Assembly (NCBI GenBank): GCA_964424115.1
Contig: CAYRHN010000023.1
Location: 1 to 41,651 of the forward strand
Direction: 5' to 3'
DNA from: CAYRHN01 sp964424115
Lineage (GTDB): Bacteria > Chloroflexota > Anaerolineae > Anaerolineales > Anaerolineaceae
Length of the DNA stretch: 41,651 nucleotides
Within the stretch, counting starts at the first letter, position 1, and every line of letters starts with the position of its first letter. The translations under genes and the position numbers were made by a program. Under the pieces are notes generated by a model that was not told the origin of the DNA, ran no database searches, and was given only the letters and a program-made list of their open reading frames with translations. This document shows positions 23,982-31,932 of the stretch, one piece after another.

Positions 23982-24469
23982 TTGAATACCCTCTTGGAAC
24001 ATTCTCCATTGCGGTCCACACCCTGGTTGAGCATCGCCAGGATCTCAGAATGCGTATTGCGCAGGCGTTCCGCGATCACCCCCGCCAGGCGGTCAAGGAA
24101 GATCGCCCCGGTGTCGGGGACGCGCTCGCACAGGGTGCGCAGGTCGCTGCTGCGGATGCGGTAGGCCTCGCTGGGCTGGGCCGTGACCGCCGCCGAGGTA
24201 TAGACATCCCGACCCAGGGCCGCCGACCAGCCAAAAACCCCCTCGGGCAGGATGCGCGCCACGGTCAGGGCCGGCCCGTCATAGGGCTTGTAGCGCACCA
24301 GCACCTCGCCGGAGGTGAGGATATACAGGTACTTGGCGCTGGCGCCCTGCTCGAAGACCACCAGGTCGGCCGGGAACTGGCAGGGATGCAGGATCGGCTC
24401 CAGCGAATGGAGCTGCTCGCGGGAGAGCCCGTCAAAGATCGAGGGATGGTGCCAATCCTGTCTGAACAT
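23978..24469 (-). CDS. Cyclic-nucleotide-binding-domain protein without a DNA-binding domain
   Basis: A 163-residue protein containing one Crp/CAP-type effector domain: VVFEQGASAKYLYILTSGEV, then the loop region ARILPEGVFGWSAALG in place of the usual FGE...RTA phosphate-binding cassette, then the hinge helix near the C-terminus. No helix-turn-helix follows. The missing Arg/Glu of the cassette suggests that it may not bind cAMP in the usual way. The ATG at 24469 is chosen as the start of the conserved region; two more upstream ATG codons exist (24517 and 24535) and none has a strong ribosome-binding site. It is coupled to the Nfu-like gene. Confidence 0.8.
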   Translation of the reverse strand: MFRQDWHHPSIFDGLSREQLHSLEPILHPCQFPADLVVFEQGASAKYLYILTSGEVLVRYKPYDGPALTVARILPEGVFGWSAALGRDVYTSAAVTAQPSEAYRIRSSDLRTLCERVPDTGAIFLDRLAGVIAERLRNTHSEILAMLNQGVDRNGECSKRVFK

Positions 24470-24643
24470 TATCTTTAATCTTAACCCATGCCATTTAAGG
24501 GTAAAAGTGGCATCCATCCTAAATCCAATATGCAAAGCTCACCCAGAAATGATGGCGGATGAATCAGCACATGTGACAAAAATTAAACAGGTGCGTTGCC
24601 CCTTCCGGAGGAAAACTCAGCGCACAAACCCTAGATTGCCCTC

Positions 24644-24672
24644 TTGACAAAATAGAATAAATGTTCTATACT
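24644..24672 (+). promoter_or_regulatory. Strong sigma70-type promoter overlapped by a LexA-like palindrome
   Basis: A perfect TTGACA (24644-24649), a 17-base spacer and TATACT (24667-24672). Within the spacer and -10 lies TAGAA-TAAATG-TTCTA (24653-24668), a perfect 5-base inverted repeat. Its core GAATAAATGTTC is one base from the Gram-positive LexA box GAAC-N4-GTTC. A bound protein would block the promoter. Confidence 0.75.
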
Positions 24673-24720
24673 GGTATCATCGGAACTAAAAATGATAATC
24701 AATTGTTCGGAGGCGATCCT

Positions 24721-24954
24721 ATGAAAACCGGCATGCTGTGGTTCGATAATGACCCCAAGACCGACCTGCCCGCCAAGATCGAACGGGCGGCCGAGTATTA
24801 CTTCAAGAAATACGGGCAGCGCCCCACCGTCTGTTTCGTCCACCCCAGCATGCTCAGCGGTGCGCAGGCCGCGCCCAGGGGTGTGACCCTCGAATCGAAC
24901 CGGCAGGTGCTGCCCTTCCATCTCTGGCTGGGGATCCAGCCGCTCGCTTCGTAA
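24721..24954 (+). CDS. Small protein of unknown function (77 aa)
   Basis: A soluble 77-residue protein starting MKTGMLWFDNDPKTDLPAKI, with a helical middle (ERAAEYYFKKYGQ) and a strand-like TVCFVHPSM, then an extended C-terminus. No family is recognised. GGAGG nine bases before the ATG decides the start over an in-frame ATG at 24661, which lies inside the promoter. It is a single-gene unit: a strong promoter in front and a strong hairpin terminator behind. The palindrome overlapping its promoter suggests tight repression, possibly by a LexA-type repressor. Confidence 0.75.
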   Translation: MKTGMLWFDNDPKTDLPAKIERAAEYYFKKYGQRPTVCFVHPSMLSGAQAAPRGVTLESNRQVLPFHLWLGIQPLAS

Positions 24955-24990
24955 GATCCAAGCTCTGCCAGGCTTGTTATTCGCATACGG

Positions 24991-25019
24991 TTAGCCCCGC
25001 TCCTTTGCAGCGGGGCTAA
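24991..25019. terminator. Bidirectional intrinsic terminator
   Basis: TTAGCCCCGCT and AGCGGGGCTAA form a perfect 11-base stem with a seven-base loop between two convergent genes. It is followed by T-rich sequence on the plus strand (TCTGTTT) and could stop transcripts from both sides. Confidence 0.85.
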
Positions 25020-25024
25020 TCTGT

Positions 25025-25966
25025 TTACTCCGCCTTCTTGAACCAGCCCTGGATCCTCTTCCACAGGTTGCGCAGCCAGGCGGAGGATTGGTTGGCATAT
25101 CGGCTGGTGAAACTGCCCGCGGCATCTTCCAGGGAGAAATCCTTCTGGTAATCCTGGCGCAGGTAATACAGGTGCTCGATGATCCACAGGTACAGGTCGC
25201 TCTCGGTGCGGCCGGGGAATTCCTTCATCACCTGCTGTTCGCGGATCACCTGCACCAGCGGCAAATACACCTCGTCGTGCCAGCCGACCACCGCCTCGTC
25301 CGGGGTGATCTCATGGTGGCGTTCCTTGCCCATGAAATAGGCGTGCACGCGGATGTGCTCGGCCAGCTTCTCGTACCCGCCGGGGACGGTCAGCTCGATA
25401 TCCGTCAGCGGGCACAACTCGTTGATGCGCGTTTGGGCCAGGAAATTGGCCTTCTCGCTGATGCGGATCAGGTCCTCCGCGCTCACCTCGGCATCCAGCC
25501 CGATCGGGGTATCGATCTCGATCACAAAGGCGTCGATGAAGGACTGCCCTTTCTCGCGCGCCACCGAGACGCGGTGGTTGCCGTCCTTCACAAAATAGGC
25601 TTCGCCGATCTTGTACACTTCGATAGGCGGGAGGATGATCTCACGGATGACGGCCGCATCCACGCTCTCCCAACGCCCGCGGGTGTGGGTCTGGATGGGC
25701 AGGAAGGCGCGGTCGAAATCCTGGTAGCGGCCCACGCTGCCGACGATCTTGTCGATCTCCACCTCGCGCAGGCCGATATAGTGCTGCCCGGTCAGCGGCA
25801 GGGTCTTGCGCACCTCGTCAAAGGGCAGCAGCTGGTTGTTGCGCTTGGAGAACCAGCTGAAGACCGAGCGCCAGAAGCTCTTGCGCCGGGCGGCGTCAAA
25901 GTCCTCCTTGGCGATCAGCTCGGCTCTGTGCATGCTGGGGTTGTTGGGGATGTCATGATCGTCCAT
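25025..25966 (-). CDS. ParB/sulfiredoxin-fold protein with long C-terminal extension
   Basis: A 313-residue protein. The middle (residues ~66-150) reads as a ParB N-terminal (sulfiredoxin-like) fold: VEIDKIVGSVGRYQDFDRAF, then PIEVYKIGEAYFVKDGNHR (D128 to R132), equivalent to the ParB GxxR nucleotide-binding motif. The C-terminal half is helical, with charged and aromatic segments, and no helix-turn-helix is recognised. It is unlikely to be a partition protein because no parA or parS is nearby. It may be a CTPase or a regulator of the ParB-fold class; the function is unknown. AGAGGA lies eight bases before the ATG. It is the last gene of the minus-strand cluster, three bases after the phosphoesterase gene. 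Confidence 0.65.
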   Translation of the reverse strand: MDDHDIPNNPSMHRAELIAKEDFDAARRKSFWRSVFSWFSKRNNQLLPFDEVRKTLPLTGQHYIGLREVEIDKIVGSVGRYQDFDRAFLPIQTHTRGRWESVDAAVIREIILPPIEVYKIGEAYFVKDGNHRVSVAREKGQSFIDAFVIEIDTPIGLDAEVSAEDLIRISEKANFLAQTRINELCPLTDIELTVPGGYEKLAEHIRVHAYFMGKERHHEITPDEAVVGWHDEVYLPLVQVIREQQVMKEFPGRTESDLYLWIIEHLYYLRQDYQKDFSLEDAAGSFTSRYANQSSAWLRNLWKRIQGWFKKAE

Positions 25967-25969
25967 CGT

Positions 25970-26638
25970 TTATTCCTCTTTCTTCCTGCGCGCGCCGCGG
26001 TCCGGCGGAACCTCCAGCTTGATCTCGCGGTAGCCGTAGGTGTTCACCACGCAAGTATTCTTCACTTTTTGTTCGGTGACCATATTGCGGTTATAGATAT
26101 GGATATGCCCGTGCAGATGGTAGAACGGCTGGAAAACGCGTACCAGCCAGACAAAGGCCTTGATCCCCTGGTGGGGCAGGTCGTCCATGTCATTGATCTT
26201 CCACGGCGGGGCATGGGTGACGAACACATCCAGGTAGCGCCCGTAGCGGATGCGGTTGGCGATCAGTCCCGGCACCAGCGACCAGACCATCAGCCACATA
26301 TCCGCCTGGGTGTACTGGTAGGGGCCGTAATTGTAGCGCAGGCTGCCTTCCATCCCGGCCAGCAGCAGCCCCGATTCGTCGCGCAGGGTGCGGCGGTGCA
26401 GGTCATTGGCGCCCCACGGCGCCGTGCGGTGCACCCCGCCGCTGGCGATCTCGGTCTTGCTGGCATGGTTGCCGCGCACGTAATAGAGCGGGCGGTCCAG
26501 CATGCTGATCAGGTATTCCAAATAGTAATACGGCAGGTCGCCGCAGCCGATCAAAATATCCACATCCCGGAAGCGCTTCTTCACCTGCGAGGAGTAGATG
26601 AAGCTCAACTCCACGTCGCTGACAGCCAGCAGCTTCAT
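25970..26638 (-). CDS. Calcineurin-like metallophosphoesterase
   Basis: A 222-residue protein with most motifs of the family: GCGDLP (GD), RGNH (GNH), THAP and HGHIH (GHxH). The first motif, normally DxH, reads SDVE (D8, E10), so one metal ligand is replaced by Glu. I recall phosphoesterase subfamilies with this kind of change, so activity is possible but the metal site may differ. The ATG at 26638 comes one base after the acpS stop codon (TGAGATG), which fixes the start. The substrate is unknown. It is part of the tightly packed minus-strand cluster. Confidence 0.85.
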   Translation of the reverse strand: MKLLAVSDVELSFIYSSQVKKRFRDVDILIGCGDLPYYYLEYLISMLDRPLYYVRGNHASKTEIASGGVHRTAPWGANDLHRRTLRDESGLLLAGMEGSLRYNYGPYQYTQADMWLMVWSLVPGLIANRIRYGRYLDVFVTHAPPWKINDMDDLPHQGIKAFVWLVRVFQPFYHLHGHIHIYNRNMVTEQKVKNTCVVNTYGYREIKLEVPPDRGARRKKEE

Positions 26639-26639
26639 C

Positions 26640-27008
26640 TCAGGCTCCCACAGCCACCGCAAAGGCCAGGGCGTATTCCGCCGTGTGGGTGATGCTGAGC
26701 GACCAGGTTTCCAGCCCCAGCACAGCGGCGCGCGCCTGGGCTTCGCCGGTCAGGCGCAGGAGCGGCTCCCCGGCCGGGCCGCGCAGCACCTCGATCGCGT
26801 GCCAGCCCAGCGGGCCGATCCCGCAGCCAAGCGCCTTGGCGACCGCCTCCTTGGCAGCAAAACGCCCGGCCAGGCTTTGCGGTGAATCGCCCACCTCGGC
26901 CAATTCCTGGGCGGTGAAAACGCGCGCCAGGAAGCGCGCCCGAATTTCGGGGCGCTGCTCCGCCAGGCGGGCGATCAAAAGCATGTCCACTCCAGTGGCT
27001 AATCTCAT
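26640..27008 (-). CDS. acpS: Holo-[acyl-carrier-protein] synthase
   Basis: A 122-residue 4'-phosphopantetheinyl transferase that activates acyl carrier protein by transferring the phosphopantetheine arm of CoA. The two Mg/CoA motifs are present: GVDM with D8, and GRFAAKEAVAKALG with E54. WSLSITHT is the third conserved stretch. Length is typical of the AcpS type, which forms trimers. The start overlaps the stop of the upstream M16 gene as ATGA. There are no fatty-acid synthesis genes in the window, so here it travels with the peptidase cluster. Confidence 0.93.
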   Translation of the reverse strand: MRLATGVDMLLIARLAEQRPEIRARFLARVFTAQELAEVGDSPQSLAGRFAAKEAVAKALGCGIGPLGWHAIEVLRGPAGEPLLRLTGEAQARAAVLGLETWSLSITHTAEYALAFAVAVGA

Positions 27009-28288
27009 TCCAACTCCGGACCGGAACTGATTATAGCCAATTTTTCCAGGTCCAGGTAGCGTTGGGCGGTATCCAGGATCATTTCAGGGGTGACAGCGGC
27101 GACCAGCGCCGGGTAGAGGCGGTAATAATCCAGGCCCAGGCCAAAGCGCTCGATGTTCAGCAGCGCATTGGCCACACCCTGGTTGGTTTCCATTGAAAGC
27201 GGCAGGCGCCCGATGAAATTGGACTGGCTGTCCTGCAGTTCCTCCCAACTGACCGGCTCGCGCACAAAGCGCCTCAGCTCGGCAAGCACCAGGTCGATCA
27301 CTCGCTGCAGGTTCTGCGGGTTGATCCCCGCGCTGACCTCCCACGACCCCCCGGCGATCCAGGCGCTCAGGCCGGTGCTGGCCTCGTAGGCCAGGCCGCT
27401 CTGCTCGCGCACCACCCCGCCGATGCGCCCCATCATGCCGAACTGCCCCAGCACGCTGTTACCCAACGAGGCAGGGATGTAATCGGGGGATTTGCGCGGC
27501 GGGCCGTGCGTACCCAGCAGCAGGTCGGTCTGCGCTTTACCAGCCAGCGGCAGGTGGCGCCTGACCCCGGCGCGCATGGGCTGAACAAGCGGGAACTCCG
27601 GCAGGGCCTGCTGGAGGGGATTTTCCCAATCCCCCAACGCCTGCTGCACACCCTCCAGGGCTCGCTGCGGGGTGACCGCCCCCACCAGCACCACCACCAG
27701 CCCGCGCGGCCCGTAATAACGGGCGTGGAAATCATTCAGTTCCTGGCAGCGGATGGCGCGGATGGTCTCGGGGTAACCGTCCTCCGGGCGCCCATAGGGA
27801 TGATCCGGGAAAAGCGCCTCGTCAAAGGCCAGTTCGGAGACCGCCTCGGTGTCCTGGGCACGGATGGCCAGGCCGGTGAGGATCTGCGAGCGCAGGCGCT
27901 CCACCTGGCGGGAGGGAAAAGCCGGTTGGCGCACCGTTTCGGCAAATAGTTCCAGCAGCAGGGGCAGGTCTTCCGCCAGCGCCCGACCACTGAAACCGGT
28001 GGTGTGCACGCTGGCGCCAAAACCCAACCCCGCCCCGGCCGATTCCAACACGTCAAATACCTGCTGGAAAGTGCGCCGCCGGGTGCCGCGCATCAGGGCC
28101 AGCGAAGTGAAATAGGCCAACCCCAGCTTGTCCGGAGGATCCAGGAAGCTGCCCACGCTCAGGTAGCCGCTGAGCAGGATCGAAGGGGCGTGAAAATTGC
28201 TGCGCACCAGCAGAACGATCCCATTCGGCAGTTCAAAGCGGGAGGTGTCCTCCGGGCCGGGCAGCGCTTTCCAATCGAATCCGCTCAC
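27005..28288 (-). CDS. M16 peptidase-like subunit lacking the zinc motif
   Basis: A 427-residue protein with the two-domain M16 (processing-peptidase-like) fold. In the position of HxxEH it has YFTSL (GLAYFTSLAL), so both His ligands and the Glu are lost. This is the pattern of non-catalytic alpha-type or PqqG-type partners. The C-terminal half keeps features used for substrate binding and dimerisation (LAYEASTGLSAW and the Gly-rich loop before it). The GTG start overlaps the stop of the active subunit gene as GTGA, so the two subunits are translated in step and probably form a heterodimer. Confidence 0.9.
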   Translation of the reverse strand: MSGFDWKALPGPEDTSRFELPNGIVLLVRSNFHAPSILLSGYLSVGSFLDPPDKLGLAYFTSLALMRGTRRRTFQQVFDVLESAGAGLGFGASVHTTGFSGRALAEDLPLLLELFAETVRQPAFPSRQVERLRSQILTGLAIRAQDTEAVSELAFDEALFPDHPYGRPEDGYPETIRAIRCQELNDFHARYYGPRGLVVVLVGAVTPQRALEGVQQALGDWENPLQQALPEFPLVQPMRAGVRRHLPLAGKAQTDLLLGTHGPPRKSPDYIPASLGNSVLGQFGMMGRIGGVVREQSGLAYEASTGLSAWIAGGSWEVSAGINPQNLQRVIDLVLAELRRFVREPVSWEELQDSQSNFIGRLPLSMETNQGVANALLNIERFGLGLDYYRLYPALVAAVTPEMILDTAQRYLDLEKLAIISSGPELE

Positions 28289-29574
28289 CGCACCCTCCTT
28301 CCGCGCGGCTGGTATACCCCCACTACCCGCCGCGATGGGCGCAGGTACTGGCGCGCCACGCGCTGCACATCCTGCGGAGTGACCCGCTCCAGGGAAGGAA
28401 CATACTGTTCGAACCAGCTGTAGCCGGCGAACATCTCGGCAAAACCCAACCAGAAGGCCTGGTTGGTGATGTTCTCGCTGCCGTAGGCAAACAGCGCCCG
28501 GGCTTGCTTGACTGCCCGCCTTACTTCCTCCTCGGAAGGAGGCTGCTCTTGCATGCGGATGATCTCCGCATCCAGGGCGGCCAGCGCATGGGCAGGCGAC
28601 TTGCGCGGGCGCAGGGTGAGGATAATATCGTACAAATAAGGATCGATGGTGGCGCTGATCCCACCGTGTACTCCCACCGCCAGGTCTTGTTCCACCAGGG
28701 CGCGGTAGAGGCGGCTGGTCTTGTTGGAAATGCCTCCGCCGCCAAACATATTCAGCCCGGTAGGGCCGCTCAGCAGGCTATCCAGCACGGCAAAGGGGAA
28801 AAAGTCCGCATCGCCAGCAGCCGGGGCGCGGTAGGAAACCTGCAGGTAAGTGGTGCGCCCGGGGCCTTCCACCTCCACATACTGCTCGCTTTCCAGAGGC
28901 GGATCGAGGGGCAATTTAAGCGGGGCGTAACCGCCGCCCGCCAGGCCGCCATACAATTCCTCCACCCGCGCCAGCATCTTTTTACTTTCAAAATCCCCCG
29001 CCAGGGTCAACACGGCGTTCTGTGGCCGGTAATACTGGCGGTAAAAAGCATACAATCCGGCACGGGTGATACGCAACAGATCCTCGCGGGTGCCCAGGAC
29101 CTCATTCCGGTAGGGGTGGCGGATAAAGCCCACCTGCTGGACTGCCTCGCCCAGGCGGAAGAGCGGCTCGTTCTCGCTGCCTTCCCGCTCGGAAAGGATG
29201 ACCGTGCGTTCCGCCTCCACATCCGCCTCGGCGTACAGGCTGTTCTCCATCCGATCGGCTTCCAGGCGCAGAGCCAGGTCAATATCCGCCGCCGGCAGGG
29301 TGGCATAATAGGCCGTCCAATCCAGGTAGGTGAAGGCATTCCAATAGCCGCCCAGGCGGGCGATAGCCTTATCCAGCTCGCCGGCCGGGAAGGCAAGCGT
29401 GCCTTTGAACTGCATGTGTTCCACCCAATGCGAAAGCCCGCTCAGCCCGGGTGGTTCGTTGCGCGAACCCACCCGGTACCACAACCAGTGGCTGATGATG
29501 GGCGCGGTGTGAACTTCGTGCAAATGCACGGCCAGGCCGTTGGGGAGCACGCAGTGCAGCACCGCCTCTGCCAT
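28285..29574 (-). CDS. M16 zinc metallopeptidase, catalytic subunit
   Basis: A 429-residue zinc peptidase with the inverted motif HWVEH (H49, E52, H53) and a third ligand probably at E128 (ERTVILSE). The rest matches M16B processing-peptidase-like enzymes (YYRPQNAVLTLAGDF and the second-domain Arg/Tyr region). No signal peptide is seen, so it is cytoplasmic. The ATG at 29574, where the conserved MAEAVLHCVLPNG begins, is preferred to a farther start that would overlap the upstream gene by 44 bases. It is paired with the zinc-less paralogue directly downstream. Confidence 0.92.
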   Translation of the reverse strand: MAEAVLHCVLPNGLAVHLHEVHTAPIISHWLWYRVGSRNEPPGLSGLSHWVEHMQFKGTLAFPAGELDKAIARLGGYWNAFTYLDWTAYYATLPAADIDLALRLEADRMENSLYAEADVEAERTVILSEREGSENEPLFRLGEAVQQVGFIRHPYRNEVLGTREDLLRITRAGLYAFYRQYYRPQNAVLTLAGDFESKKMLARVEELYGGLAGGGYAPLKLPLDPPLESEQYVEVEGPGRTTYLQVSYRAPAAGDADFFPFAVLDSLLSGPTGLNMFGGGGISNKTSRLYRALVEQDLAVGVHGGISATIDPYLYDIILTLRPRKSPAHALAALDAEIIRMQEQPPSEEEVRRAVKQARALFAYGSENITNQAFWLGFAEMFAGYSWFEQYVPSLERVTPQDVQRVARQYLRPSRRVVGVYQPRGRRVR

Positions 29575-29581
29575 ATCCGGC

Positions 29582-30250
29582 TCAGGGCACCAACCAGGTG
29601 CAGAGGGCGCCGGGATCCTGCCCACAGATCAGCTCGCGCAGTGAACCCGGCAGGTTCTTCAGCAGGTCGCGATAGGGACTGAGCACCTTCTGCAGCCCGA
29701 CAAAAGGCGTGTGCAGGTCGGTCTGGTTGAGGGGAATATTGACTGCCACGTTGAGATTGACCGGGATCTTTTGGTCGACCGGCACCACCAGGGAAAGGTG
29801 CACCGGCAGCTGCGTCCCGGCCGGGAGGACAATGTTGGTGGGCGCATTGATAATGGTCAGCCCACCGGTATTGAGCGTTACGCGGGCATTATTGATGAAG
29901 GTGTCACTGGTGAGGGTGACGGTCGTATCGGTATCCAGCAACAGGTCGAACCTGGCCTGCACATAATCGCTGACCGGCACGTCCGCACGGATGACCGCCT
30001 GATCCATCAGGACAAAATTATCGTACAACCCGCCGATCAATTGATCCTTCAAAGTGGCCTTCAGACCGCCCAGGTTGCCGGCCAGGGCCAGCAGCACGCC
30101 GATCAGGATGACATTCACCACCAGCGAGATGATCCCGGTCACCGTCCAGAAGGCCGGGCCAAACTTGCCGGCCCAGAACCAGCCCGGCAGGGGCTGGACA
30201 GCGGGTTTGGAAGTAGTGGAGGGGGTTTTGGGTTTGCTTTCCATAGGCAT
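29582..30250 (-). CDS. Membrane-anchored protein of unknown function
   Basis: A ~222-residue protein: a Pro/Thr/Lys-rich cytoplasmic N-terminus, one strong membrane helix (residues ~32-60) and an outer C-terminal domain dominated by Val/Thr/Asn-rich strands (TTVTLTSDTFINNARVTL, LPVHLSLVVPVDQKIPVNL). No family is recognised. It lies seven bases before the M16 gene in transcription order and is first in the cluster. The start is uncertain: TTG, ATG (30250) and ATG (30244) are within 12 bases and none has a clear ribosome-binding site. Confidence 0.7.
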   Translation of the reverse strand: MPMESKPKTPSTTSKPAVQPLPGWFWAGKFGPAFWTVTGIISLVVNVILIGVLLALAGNLGGLKATLKDQLIGGLYDNFVLMDQAVIRADVPVSDYVQARFDLLLDTDTTVTLTSDTFINNARVTLNTGGLTIINAPTNIVLPAGTQLPVHLSLVVPVDQKIPVNLNVAVNIPLNQTDLHTPFVGLQKVLSPYRDLLKNLPGSLRELICGQDPGALCTWLVP

Positions 30251-30292
30251 TTTCAAATTGTAGCTTTTTTATCTTATTATTGATAGAATAGG

Positions 30293-30321
30293 TTACAAAG
30301 TTACACTTAAAATGATAACAT
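30293..30321 (+). promoter_or_regulatory. Possible promoter in the divergent AT-rich gap
   Basis: TTACAA, a 17-base spacer and TAACAT lie in a 125-base AT-rich region between divergent genes. Both hexamers are weak matches. Direct repeats GTTAC-AAA-GTTAC lie just upstream and may be a regulator site. Confidence 0.3.
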
Positions 30322-30375
30322 AAGAAATCTAAAGACAAGTAATCAAAACAACCACCAACTCTGTTAAGGTGCTCC

Positions 30376-31713
30376 ATGGATGAAACCCCCGCAAAAATGG
30401 TCGCCGTGATCGGAGCCGGACCCGCCGGATTATTTGCCGCGCGCGAGCTGGCCAATCACGGCGTACAGGTGGTGATCTTTAACCGGGATATCAAGCCGGG
30501 TGGGTTGGCCGAATACGGCATTTACCCTGATAAGATAAAAATGAAAGAAGGCCTGCGGGCGCAGTTCCGCCAGACGCTGTCCCTCCCCAATATCACCTAT
30601 TACGGCAACCTGGCCGTGGGACAGCACGCTGCGCTCAGCCTGGACGACCTGCGCCGGATGGGCTTCCAGGCCATCCTGGTGACCGCCGGGGCGCAGGGCA
30701 CCAAGTGGGCGGGCGTACCCGGCGAGCGCCTTCCGGGGGTCTATCATGCCAAAGACCTGGTCTATCACTATAACCAGCTCCCGCCTTACGCCGGGCAGGA
30801 CTTTCGCATTGGGCGGAGGGTGGTGGTGGTGGGCGCCGGCAACGTGATGGCCGATGTCAGCCACTACTTGATCCACGAAAAGCAGGTGGATCTGGTGGTC
30901 GCCCTGGCGCGGCGCGGTCCGCTGGAAGTGAAATTCGATAAAAAAGAGTTGGAGAATATTGTTGCCAACCTGGACGAAGAAGCGCTGCGGGGAGAGATCG
31001 CGCGCGTCCTACCGTCGCTGCAGGAAATCGGGCAGGACCCGGCTCCTTTTTGGGATTTCATTCATGCCGCCCAGGCGCGGGCTGTGGCCAGCGATTCCCC
31101 CACCCGCTTCCAGCTGCGTTTCCTCGGTTCCGTCGTCGAGATCCTCGGCGATGAAACTCACGGCGTGCAGGCTGTGGAGGTGGAGGACAACCGCCTGGCC
31201 TTGGAACACGGCGAGGTGAAGGCGCGCGGCAGCGGGAGCAAGCACCGCCTGGAAGTGGATACAGTCATCTTTGCGATCGGCGACCGGGTGGATGACGACC
31301 TGGGGCTGCCAGTGCAGGGCGGGGAATTCGTCAAGAATCCCGAACCGATCTACCCGGTGGATGGGCAATCTTATGAGGCATACGACCCGCAGAGCAGACA
31401 GCCGATCCGGGACGTATTCATGGCCGGCTGGGCGCGCAAGGCCAGCACCGGGCTGGTGGGCGTGGCCCACCGCGATGGGGCCAACGGCGCCCGGGCTGTC
31501 CTGCTATCGCTGGAAGGCTTGCCGGGGGTGGATGCGCCTGCCCTGCTGGAAGGGGTGCACCGGCGCGTGAAAGAACTGGCCGGGGAGCAGCCGCTGGTGG
31601 ACAAGGCAGCCCTGGCGCGCCTGGAGGAAGCCGAACGTAAATGCGCTGCCGATTGCGGCCTGCCGTGCTATAAGTTCTCCAGCAACCGGGAGATGTTGGA
31701 GATCATGAAATAA
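30376..31713 (+). CDS. Adrenodoxin/ferredoxin-NADP reductase-like flavoprotein
   Basis: A 445-residue FAD- and NAD(P)-dependent oxidoreductase. The FAD Rossmann motif VIGAGPAG is at 12-18, followed by KPGGLAEYGIYPDKIKMK, typical of glutamate synthase small chain and adrenodoxin reductase proteins. The NAD(P) motif VVVVGAGNVMADV starts at ~149, with G153 and N156. TVIFAIGD marks the second FAD contact. The C-terminal ~60 residues end in a Cys pair region (CAADCGLPCYKF) that might bind a metal or cluster. It transfers electrons between NAD(P)H and an unknown partner. AAGGTGC lies just before the ATG. It stands alone and diverges from the peptidase cluster. Confidence 0.88.
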   Translation: MDETPAKMVAVIGAGPAGLFAARELANHGVQVVIFNRDIKPGGLAEYGIYPDKIKMKEGLRAQFRQTLSLPNITYYGNLAVGQHAALSLDDLRRMGFQAILVTAGAQGTKWAGVPGERLPGVYHAKDLVYHYNQLPPYAGQDFRIGRRVVVVGAGNVMADVSHYLIHEKQVDLVVALARRGPLEVKFDKKELENIVANLDEEALRGEIARVLPSLQEIGQDPAPFWDFIHAAQARAVASDSPTRFQLRFLGSVVEILGDETHGVQAVEVEDNRLALEHGEVKARGSGSKHRLEVDTVIFAIGDRVDDDLGLPVQGGEFVKNPEPIYPVDGQSYEAYDPQSRQPIRDVFMAGWARKASTGLVGVAHRDGANGARAVLLSLEGLPGVDAPALLEGVHRRVKELAGEQPLVDKAALARLEEAERKCAADCGLPCYKFSSNREMLEIMK

Positions 31714-31932
31714 TTTGGATCTGATCCATGTTCAACCCTGGCTAAACCTGAGTGGACAGCCAAACGGATGCTCAAGGGTCTTTAATAATCTGGGTTTGAC
31801 TGCTCAAGCCGGTTTCAGGGCCAAGAGTTGGCCCTTCCGCCGCCTGGGCGGTTCTAGCAGGAAGGAACGCGGGGGGTAATTCTTAATTACCCAAAGCATA
31901 GATCACACGGGATCAATTATTCCTGCAAAAGA
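31714..31932. other. Intergenic region with two perfect hairpins
   Basis: It contains GGGCCAA-GAG-TTGGCCC (31818-31834) and GGGTAATT-CTT-AATTACCC (31874-31892), both perfect inverted repeats between convergent genes, with no coding potential. They are probably transcription end structures for one or both neighbours, although neither has a classic T-tract. Confidence 0.55.

Noticed and set aside
25088..26692. 534-codon plus-strand frame opposite the ParB-fold and phosphoesterase genes
   Set aside because: It crosses two well-supported genes on the other strand and has no recognisable motif.
28504..29682. 392-codon plus-strand frame opposite the M16 catalytic gene
   Set aside because: Shadow of the gene carrying the HxxEH motif; low-complexity protein with no plausible start signal.
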